Below, in pieces: positions 52,300 to 58,375 of a DNA stretch of 64,000 nucleotides (positions within the stretch are counted from its first letter, which is position 1; the number at the start of each line of letters is the position of its first letter). The position numbers were made by a program, and so were the translations under genes. A model generated the notes under the pieces. It saw only the letters and a list, made by a program, of their open reading frames with translations, made no database searches and was not told the origin of the DNA. Origin of the DNA: JBFAPK01 sp040676675. Lineage in GTDB: Bacteria > Actinomycetota > Actinomycetes > Mycobacteriales > Micromonosporaceae. Where the stretch lies: positions 186,001 through 250,000 of the forward strand of contig NZ_JBFAPK010000001.1 in assembly GCF_040676675.1 (NCBI RefSeq), read 5' to 3'.

Positions 52300-52820
52300 G
52301 CCGCGGCCGCGCGCCTCGCCGCCCCGCCGGCCGGTACGCGGGCCCGCCGAGGCACCGGTACGCGTTCCGCGCGGCCCGGCCGGCCGGGCCTTCGACGGGT
52401 CGGCGGCCGGCGGACCAGGGCCGGGTGAGTGTCTTCCTGGCGATCGCGCTGGTGGCGGTCCTCGTGATCATCGGGCTGGTGGTGGACGGGGCCGGCCGGG
52501 TGCGGGCGATGCAGCGGGCCGACAACCTCGCCGCCGAGGCGGCCCGCGCCGGGGGCCAGGCGATCGACGTGGCGGCGGCCGTCGACGGGGACGCGAAGGT
52601 GGTCGACCCCGAGGACGCCCGGAACGCGGCCAACCTCTACCTGGCGCGGCTCGACGAGCCCGGGGTGACCGGCACGGCCGAGCCCTCCGCCGACGGCGAA
52701 CACCTGACCGTCACGGTCTGGATCACGTACGACACCGCGATGCTCGACCTCTTCGGCTTCCCCGACACCTACGTGACCCGGGGTACGGCGACCGTCGAAC
52801 TCGTGACCACTTCGGACTGA
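52296..52820 (+). CDS. TadG-like pilus assembly protein
   Basis: A 174-residue protein starting at GTG 52296 (GTGA overlap). A basic 40-residue N-terminus is followed by DQGRVSVFLAIALVAVLVII and GLVVDGAGRVRAMQRADNLA, the start of the TadG/pilus-assembly N-terminal domain (helix plus V-D-x-x-G-x). The protein is much shorter than Gram-negative TadG and lacks the von Willebrand domain. It is probably a minor pseudopilin-like component of the system. AGGGAGGCGGG before the next ATG suggests the operon continues to the LysM gene. Confidence 0.75.
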   Translation: MSRGRAPRRPAGRYAGPPRHRYAFRAARPAGPSTGRRPADQGRVSVFLAIALVAVLVIIGLVVDGAGRVRAMQRADNLAAEAARAGGQAIDVAAAVDGDAKVVDPEDARNAANLYLARLDEPGVTGTAEPSADGEHLTVTVWITYDTAMLDLFGFPDTYVTRGTATVELVTTSD

Positions 52821-52836
52821 ACAGGGAGGCGGGACC

Positions 52837-53991
52837 ATGCCAACACCGGGTCGCTCCGCGACGAGCCGGGCCGGCCGGATCGGTACCGGCATCGGCGCGC
52901 TCGTCGTGCTGCTCGCGCTGCTTCTCGGCGCGCCGGCCGCGCTCGTGGCCCTGGCCGGCAATCCGCTGCCGGACCACGTACCCGGGCTCAACGAGATCAC
53001 CACTGTGCTGACCAGCCGGGACGACGGGCAGCTCTTCCTGCGCGCGCTGGCCGTCGTGGGCTGGCTCGGCTGGGCGACGTTCGCGCTGTCGGTACTGGTG
53101 GAGATTCCGGCCCGGGTGCTGCGCCGGCCGGCGGTACGGCTGCCCGGGTTGGGCCGCCAGCAGCGGGCCGCGGCGGCGCTGGTCGGGTCGGTGGCGCTGA
53201 TCATCGCCGCGAGCCCGGCGGCGGCAACCGCGAGCGCGGCCCTACCGGCCGTCGCGACGGCGGCCCAACCGGCGCCGTCGGCGGAGGGACCGGTGATCGT
53301 CTCCGTGCCGCCCCCCGGCCCGCAGGCCGCGCCGGCGACCGGTCCGGCGCTGCCCGAGCCGGTCTACCGGGTCGAGCGCGACGACTACCTCGGCGAGATC
53401 GCGGACCGCTATCTCGGGGACTTCGACCGGTACCCGGAGCTGGCCCGACTCAACAAGATCCACAACCCGGACCGGATCCGGGAGGGACAGCTCCTGCACC
53501 TTCCGGACCACGCGGTCGACCGGGGCGTACGCGACCACGCCACCGGCCTGGTCGCGGCGCCGCCCCCGCCGGGCGGCTGGCCCGAGGTTCCCTCGCCGCA
53601 CCAGCAGCCGGGCGATGCCGAGCCGGCCGGAGCGGGCGCCCCGCCCCGGGTCGGCGCCGGCCCGGGCGGCCCGGAGCGGGGCGGTCCGGCGCAGCCCGGG
53701 GGTGGGACGCAGGCCGGCGGTCCGGCGGGCGGCGCGGAGTGGGGCGTGCCCGCGCAGGTGGGGACCGGCGGGTCGGAGGAGCAGTCGCGCGACGGGGTCA
53801 GCACCTTCACCTTCGGCGCCTCCCGCGCGGCCGAGCCGGAAGAGCTGAACCGCCCGCTCGCGGTCACCGCGGTGCTCGCCGCGGCCAGCATGGTCGGCGC
53901 GCAGGTCGGGGCGCTGCTCGGGCTCCGGCGCCGCCCCGCGCCGGGGCGTATCGCCTCCGGCCGGCACCGACTGCGCGACCGGGTCCGGTGA
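52837..53991 (+). CDS. LysM-domain membrane protein
   Basis: A 384-residue protein with GGGAGG before ATG 52837. Three or more hydrophobic segments are visible: near residues 17-40, 70-90 and 113-130. A LysM domain lies near residues 175-225 (YRVERDDYLGEIADRYLGDF, then PELARLNKIHNP and EGQLLHLPDH). A Pro/Gly-rich region and a further hydrophobic segment (VTAVLAAASMVGAQVGALLG) follow. LysM binds peptidoglycan, so the protein may anchor or guide the Tad machine through the thick cell wall. A BTAD regulator domain found with such genes in Streptomyces is absent. Confidence 0.82.
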   Translation: MPTPGRSATSRAGRIGTGIGALVVLLALLLGAPAALVALAGNPLPDHVPGLNEITTVLTSRDDGQLFLRALAVVGWLGWATFALSVLVEIPARVLRRPAVRLPGLGRQQRAAAALVGSVALIIAASPAAATASAALPAVATAAQPAPSAEGPVIVSVPPPGPQAAPATGPALPEPVYRVERDDYLGEIADRYLGDFDRYPELARLNKIHNPDRIREGQLLHLPDHAVDRGVRDHATGLVAAPPPPGGWPEVPSPHQQPGDAEPAGAGAPPRVGAGPGGPERGGPAQPGGGTQAGGPAGGAEWGVPAQVGTGGSEEQSRDGVSTFTFGASRAAEPEELNRPLAVTAVLAAASMVGAQVGALLGLRRRPAPGRIASGRHRLRDRVR

Positions 53992-54015
53992 GCGGTCACC
54001 GCCACACCGAACGAG

Positions 54016-54081
54016 CGCGCTACTGCCCGGATCCAGTGCCCTCACCAGCTCGGGAGGGGCCTGGATCCGGGCAGTAGCGCG
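54016..54081. terminator. Bidirectional hairpin terminator
   Basis: Perfect 21-bp inverted repeat (arms 54016-54036 and 54061-54081; core CTACTGCCCGGATCCAG) with extra pairing inside the loop. It separates the convergent LysM and Rieske genes, so it terminates the Tad operon and the opposing gene. Confidence 0.85.
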
Positions 54082-54102
54082 ATCTCGCTGGTCGAGGCGT
54101 GC

Positions 54103-54954
54103 TCAGGGCAGGCGGGCCTCCAGCACGCCGCCGATCACCCGGGTCGGGAGCACCTGCTGGTCGGTACCGGCCGGACCGTGCACGACCTCGCCGCCGCCGA
54201 GCTGGAACGTGCTGCCGTGCCACGGACAGACCACGCACGTCTTGCCGTCGACCCGGACCACCTCGCCCTGGCCGAGCGGGCCGCTCTGGTGGGCGCAGCG
54301 CTCCAGCATCACGGTGATCTCGTCGCCGTCCCGGTAGACCACCACCGACACGTCGTTCAACTGCCGGGTGAGCAGCGTCGCCTCGGGCAGGGTCGCCAGG
54401 TCGGCGATGGGGTGCCAGCCGTCCTCGATCAGGTTCAGCTCCGGTACGCCGTGGTTGACCCCGGCCGCCTGCTTGTACGCCAGGTGCCCGCCGAGGTACG
54501 CCCCGCCGCCCGCCGCCGCCAGCCCGAGCATGCTCAGCAGCCGGCCGACACCGTGCCGCCCGGTCAGCCGCGCGGCGAGCGAGCCGCTGAAGAGCAGCAG
54601 GCCGGTCGAGTTCGCCAGCGCGTGCACGAGCCCGACCCGGCGCTGCTCCCGCGACTGCGACGCCCAGTCGTTCGCGCCGGCGACCGCCGCCGGCAGCGCG
54701 CTGACCGTGCCGACCCCGAGCAGTACGGTCGCCGCCCGCCGCTGGTTGGGCAGCAGGTCGAGCACCGCGGCGGAGAACCACGCCCCGATCGGCAGCTGGA
54801 CCAACGCCGGGTGCAGCGGGTGGCCGAGCCAGACGCCGTGCAGGATGTCCCTGATTCGCTGACCGCGCAGCAGCGACATGACCGACCGCTGCATCCGGTC
54901 GCTGAGCGGATCGAGCCGGGTCGTCGTTTCCAGCCTGGTCAAGAGTTCGCGCAC
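54103..54954 (-). CDS. Rieske (2Fe-2S) protein with DUF2231 membrane domain
   Basis: A 283-residue protein on the minus strand. The N-terminal half is a DUF2231-type membrane domain (LHGVWLGHPLHPALVQLPIG, with the conserved H-P-L-H-P and about four spans). The C-terminal half is a Rieske domain: CAHQSGPLG and CPWHGSTF supply the C-x-H and C-x-x-H cluster ligands near residues 221 and 243. It may transfer electrons at the membrane; a partner oxidase is not seen nearby. The fusion is common in actinobacteria but its function is unknown. Confidence 0.88.
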   Translation of the reverse strand: MRELLTRLETTTRLDPLSDRMQRSVMSLLRGQRIRDILHGVWLGHPLHPALVQLPIGAWFSAAVLDLLPNQRRAATVLLGVGTVSALPAAVAGANDWASQSREQRRVGLVHALANSTGLLLFSGSLAARLTGRHGVGRLLSMLGLAAAGGGAYLGGHLAYKQAAGVNHGVPELNLIEDGWHPIADLATLPEATLLTRQLNDVSVVVYRDGDEITVMLERCAHQSGPLGQGEVVRVDGKTCVVCPWHGSTFQLGGGEVVHGPAGTDQQVLPTRVIGGVLEARLP

Positions 54955-55179
54955 GATTGGCTACTTCCCGCTCCGTCGCGCCCCAAACGGCCCGAACGGG
55001 CGACCCGGTGCGAGAGCGAACGGCAGGACACGGTCGCGCCCCCGGCGCGCCGCACCTTGCCGGTTCCGGTTCCCGGCGCACCGCGCCCCGCCGGTCCTCG
55101 TTCCCGGCCCGCCGCGCAGCCGCCGATCCGGTCGCGGGGCGCCGAGGCATGGCGCTCCGGCTCCCGGGTAAAGGCTGAG

Positions 55180-56250
55180 ATGCGAATCGCGATCACCGGA
55201 GCCACCGGCAACGTCGGTACCGCGCTGCTGCGCCGGCTCGTCAGCGAGCCCGACATCGAGGTGGTGGGCTTCGCCCGCCGGGTGCCGGGACGGGACGCCG
55301 GGCCACCGTACGAGGGGGTGGAGTGGCACGCGATCGACCTCGGCGACCCCGGCCGTACGGACGATCTCGCGGGCTGGTTCCGGGGCGCCGACGCGGTGGT
55401 GCATCTGGCCTGGCAGGTCCAGCCGAGCCGGAACCGGGGCCGGCTGCGGCGTACGAACGTCACCGGCACCCGTACCGTCGTCCGCGCCCTGCAACGGGCC
55501 GGTGTGCCGAAGCTCGTCTACGCCTCCTCGTTCGGGGCCTACTCCCCCGGGCCGAAGGACCAGCGGGTGGACGAGAACTGGCCGGTCAACGGCGTGGCCG
55601 CCTCCGCCTACAGCGTCGACAAGGCCGCGGTCGAGGCGTTGCTCGACGGCGTGGAACGGGAGGCGCCCGAGCTGCGGGTGGTGCGGATCCGGACCGGGGT
55701 GGTGTTCCAGCGGGAGGCGGGCGCCGAGATCAGCCGCTACTTCCTCGGGCGGCTGCTCACCCCCGTCTCGATCTTCCGCTCCGGCCGGCTGCCGATCCTG
55801 CCCCGCAACCGGCGGCTGCGCAGCCAGGTGGTGCACGCCGACGACGCGGCCGAGGCGTACCTGCTGGCGCTCCGCAACGACCGCGTCGGCGCCTTCAACA
55901 TCGCCGCCGAACCGGTGCTGGACGCCACGATGCTGGCGCGGGAGCTGAAGGGGCACACGGTGCCGGCGCCGCTGCCCCTGCTGCGGTTGGTCGCCAAGGC
56001 CGCCTGGCACTTCCGGCTGGTACCGGGCGATCCGGGCTGGTTGGACCTGACCGCCGAGGTGCCGCTGATGGACTGCGGCCGGGCCAACCGCGAGCTGGGA
56101 TGGCAGGCCCGCCGGGACGCCCGCGACGCGGTCCGGGAGGGCGTGGCCGGCATCGCCGCCGGTGCCGGCAGCGGCAGCCCTCCGATGCGGCCGCGCCGGG
56201 GCGCGGCCCGGCACGGGCGGGGCGACCGGCCCCGGGAGCGCGCCGCCTGA
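55180..56250 (+). CDS. NAD-dependent epimerase/dehydratase family protein
   Basis: A 356-residue extended-SDR protein. ATG 55180 starts directly at the Rossmann strand (MRIAITGATGNVGTALLRRL; G-x-x-G-x-x-G). The catalytic region has YASSFGAYSPG and AYSVDKAAVE (Tyr and Lys). Such proteins epimerise, dehydrate or reduce nucleotide sugars or related compounds using NAD(P). Nothing nearby shows the substrate. The last 30 residues are Arg/Pro/Gly-rich and probably flexible. Upstream ORF extensions are not protein-like. Confidence 0.85.
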   Translation: MRIAITGATGNVGTALLRRLVSEPDIEVVGFARRVPGRDAGPPYEGVEWHAIDLGDPGRTDDLAGWFRGADAVVHLAWQVQPSRNRGRLRRTNVTGTRTVVRALQRAGVPKLVYASSFGAYSPGPKDQRVDENWPVNGVAASAYSVDKAAVEALLDGVEREAPELRVVRIRTGVVFQREAGAEISRYFLGRLLTPVSIFRSGRLPILPRNRRLRSQVVHADDAAEAYLLALRNDRVGAFNIAAEPVLDATMLARELKGHTVPAPLPLLRLVAKAAWHFRLVPGDPGWLDLTAEVPLMDCGRANRELGWQARRDARDAVREGVAGIAAGAGSGSPPMRPRRGAARHGRGDRPRERAA

Positions 56251-56303
56251 CCGGTTGTCGCGGGGGCACGGGGTGGACGACCCACGCCCCGGGCGGAAGT
56301 CGG

Positions 56304-56334
56304 TTGCGTGCGGACCGGTGGATCTGAGTACTGT
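56304..56334 (+). promoter_or_regulatory. Candidate promoter of the cmx-like transcript
   Basis: TTGCGT (56304-56309) and TACTGT (56329-56334) are separated by 19 bases. The leader-peptide ATG lies seven bases after the -10 box, so the transcript may be leaderless for that peptide. Match judged by eye; the spacing is one to two bases long. Confidence 0.45.
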
Positions 56335-56340
56335 TGCGCC

Positions 56341-56406
56341 ATGTCGAGCCCTGAGGCATCCAAGGTGGGGGCTTTCGGTCACGCCGTCAGCTCCCTGAAC
56401 CGCTGA
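56341..56406 (+). CDS. Leader peptide of the chloramphenicol exporter (21 residues)
   Basis: An ATG-initiated 21-codon frame (MSSPEASKVGAFGHAVSSLN plus R) ends in TGA, 114 bases before the exporter start. It directly follows the candidate -10 box and is followed by hairpin-forming DNA. This is the usual layout of ribosome-stalling leaders that control antibiotic-resistance genes: a drug-stalled ribosome would change the downstream RNA fold and allow exporter expression. No experimental support is available from the sequence. Confidence 0.5.
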   Translation: MSSPEASKVGAFGHAVSSLNR

Positions 56407-56421
56407 GTTCATCGTCCGCTA

Positions 56422-56444
56422 CCCGGCAGTCTTCGCTGCCTGGG
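56422..56444 (+). terminator. Attenuator-type hairpin after the leader peptide
   Basis: CCCGGCAG-TCTTCG-CTGCCTGGG forms a stem of eight pairs with one bulge and a UCUUCG loop. It starts 15 bases after the leader stop. A second small hairpin (ACGAG/CTCGT, near 56481-56497) follows, and CTCC within it could pair with the GGAG ribosome site at 56511-56514. Confidence 0.5.
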
Positions 56445-56520
56445 ATATTCGCGCGCGACCCTGGGGCGCTGGCCGCGGTGACGAGACGTCTCCTCGTTCT
56501 CTCTCACCTCGGAGTTCCCG

Positions 56521-57702
56521 ATGCCTCTGCCGCTCTACCTGCTCGCCGTGGCCGTCTTCGCCACGGGCACCTCGGAGTTCATGCTCGCCGGCCTGCTGCC
56601 GGACATCGCCACAGACCTCGACGTGTCGGTCGGGGCCGCCGGGCTTCTCACCTCGGCGTTCGCCGTCGGGATGATCATCGGCGCGCCGCTGATGGCGGCG
56701 CTCGCCCGCCGGTGGCCCGCCCGGGCCAGCCTGCTGGGCTTCGTGCTGGTCTTCGCCGCGACCCACGTCGTGGGCGCCCTCACGACCAGTTTCCCCGTCC
56801 TGCTCGTCACCCGGGTGGTCGCCGCCCTCGCCAACGCGGGCTTCCTGGCCGTGGCGCTGAGCACGGCAGGCACGCTCGTCGCGTCCGATCGGAAAGGGCG
56901 CGCGTTGGCGGTACTGCTCTCGGGTACGACGGTGGCCACCATCGCCGGAGTCCCCGGCGGCGCACTGCTCGGCACGGTGCTCGGCTGGCGGGCGACCTTC
57001 TGGGCGATCGCGCTGCTCTGCCTTCCCGCTGCCTTCGGCGTCGTGAAGGGCATCCCGGCCCGGGTCGGAGCGGCACCCCGGGCCACCGCGGCCGGCTCGT
57101 CTCTTCGGGACGAGATCGCCCAGCTGGCGATGCCCGCACTGGTCCTGGTCATGCTGCTCGGCGCCCTGGTCAACGCCGCCACCTTCGCGACGTTCACCTT
57201 CCTGGCACCGATCGTGACCGAGACCGCCGGCCTGGGCGAGCTGTGGGTTCCGGTGGTGCTGGTGCTCTTCGGTGTCGGGTCCTTCGTCGGTGTCACCGTC
57301 GCGGGACGGCTCTCGGATCAGCGTCCCGGCATCGTGATCGCCGTCGGTGGCCCGTTGCTGTTGCTCGGCTGGGTCGCGTTGGCTGCGCTGGCCGCCCAGC
57401 CGGTGGCGCTCCTGCTCCTCGTGTTCGTACAGGGCGCGCTCTCCTTCGCGTTGGGTAGCACCCTGATCGCCAGGGTGCTCTACGCCGCAGCGGGCGCTCC
57501 CACCATGGGAGGCTCGTATGCGACCGCGGCGCTCAACCTCGGTGCCGCTGGCGGCCCCGTCGCCGCTGCCGCCGCCCTCGCGTCCGGCGCTGGCCATCTC
57601 GGCCCCGTGTTGGTCAGCGGCCTCCTGGTCGCGGTCGCGCTGCTCGTCGCCCTACCACTCCGGCGATTCGTCGCACCCCACGTTGCCCAGGCGGTTCGAT
57701 GA
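56521..57702 (+). CDS. cmx: Cmx/CmlR-type chloramphenicol efflux MFS transporter
   Basis: A 393-residue, 12-span major facilitator. The start MPLPLYLLAVAVFATGTSEF and the following MLAGLLPDIATDLDVSVGAAG are typical of Cmx/CmrA/CmlR chloramphenicol exporters of actinobacteria. Motif A appears as AALARRWPARASLLG, and motif C as GTTVATIAGVPGGALLGTVLGW. It exports chloramphenicol or related amphenicols by proton antiport. GGAG at 56511-56514 is the ribosome site. The leader peptide and hairpins upstream suggest drug-induced attenuation control. Specificity is inferred from the family. Confidence 0.85.
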   Translation: MPLPLYLLAVAVFATGTSEFMLAGLLPDIATDLDVSVGAAGLLTSAFAVGMIIGAPLMAALARRWPARASLLGFVLVFAATHVVGALTTSFPVLLVTRVVAALANAGFLAVALSTAGTLVASDRKGRALAVLLSGTTVATIAGVPGGALLGTVLGWRATFWAIALLCLPAAFGVVKGIPARVGAAPRATAAGSSLRDEIAQLAMPALVLVMLLGALVNAATFATFTFLAPIVTETAGLGELWVPVVLVLFGVGSFVGVTVAGRLSDQRPGIVIAVGGPLLLLGWVALAALAAQPVALLLLVFVQGALSFALGSTLIARVLYAAAGAPTMGGSYATAALNLGAAGGPVAAAAALASGAGHLGPVLVSGLLVAVALLVALPLRRFVAPHVAQAVR

Positions 57703-57858
57703 CGCACGTGAACGCTCCGTCGAGGGCCGAAGGCCGAGAGCCGAGAGCCGAGAGCCGAGAGCCGAGAGTCGAGAGTCGAGGGCGGCGGTAACTCATCGAG
57801 CGCGGCTGACCGCTGGGAGCGAACTCCGCACCGCGACACGCCCACATCATCTGGTGTG
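57703..57858. other. Gap between cmx and the nrd promoter
   Basis: Contains the 7-bp repeat at 57734-57782 and no gene that I can support. It is the first part of the 673-base stretch between cmx and nrdA; the rest is the nrd promoter and riboswitch. Confidence 0.5.
57734..57782. repeat. 7-bp tandem repeat, seven copies
   Basis: Seven head-to-tail heptamers, five CCGAGAG (57734-57768) followed by TCGAGAG and TCGAGGG. The array lies 32 bases after the cmx stop. Slippage array; no function evident. Confidence 0.9.
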
Positions 57859-57889
57859 TTGACGGGAAACACCCCACTAGATCTAGGAT
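57859..57889 (+). promoter_or_regulatory. Candidate promoter of nrdAB
   Basis: TTGACG (57859-57864) and TAGGAT (57884-57889) with a 19-base spacer. A start site six to eight bases after the -10 box would fall at 57895-57897, which is exactly where the riboswitch P1 stem begins (57894). That agreement supports the call. Confidence 0.6.
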
Positions 57890-57893
57890 CAGT

Positions 57894-58159
57894 GCATTGC
57901 TGGTTCGGCCGTACCCGAGGTGGACGGCCGGCCAGGCGGTGCTGTCAGCCAGGCGCCACCGCCGAAGAGGGAACCCGGTGCGAGTCCGGGACTGCCCCGC
58001 AGCGGTGAGCGGGAACGACCTCCGTCATGAGCACTGGAGCACGGTTTTCCGGCGCGAGCGCGTACGCCGGAACGGCCAGCCGTGCCCCGGGAAGCGACGG
58101 TCAGTAGGCAAGCACGGCGACGTGCCCTGCCCGCGAGTCCGAAGACCTGCCAGCAATGC
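57894..58159 (+). ncRNA. Adenosylcobalamin (B12) riboswitch
   Basis: The outer P1 stem is a perfect 10-bp pairing, GCATTGCTGG (57894-57903) with CCAGCAATGC (58150-58159). The conserved core is GAGGGAACCCGGTGCGAGTC (57967-57986) followed by CGGGACTGCCCCGCAGCGGTGAG-like sequence, matching the GGGAA-GGTGxxAxTCC-CxGxxCCCGC pattern. The 3' conserved B12 box is GAGTCCGAAGACCTGCC (58135-58151). It lies before nrdA, as known for class I ribonucleotide reductase in Streptomyces. Bound adenosylcobalamin should switch nrdAB off when the B12-dependent class II enzyme can work. Confidence 0.93.
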
Positions 58160-58181
58160 GTACCGGGCGCCCGTCCGGTAC
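58160..58181 (+). terminator. Expression-platform hairpin after the riboswitch
   Basis: GTACCGG (58160-58166) and CCGGTAC (58175-58181) form a 7-bp stem with an 8-base loop immediately after the riboswitch P1 stem. It could be the regulatory hairpin, but it has no T-tract and lies 195 bases before the nrdA start, so the mechanism (transcription or translation) is open. The remaining 58182-58375 holds no gene. Confidence 0.4.
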
Positions 58182-58375
58182 GCCGAGGACCGGATCCCGC
58201 CGTGGCCGCCACGCGTACCAGCGCGGCGCACACCACCGTGGGCCGGTCCGAGCTCGGGGCCTCGCGGGGGGCCGTCGGGTCGTACGGGTTGCCGCCGGAA
58301 CACCGACCGGCGGTGGTTCGGCGTGCCGTCGTGCCCTCCGCGGGGTCTCCGGATCCCCAGACCGAGGAGTAGCAC

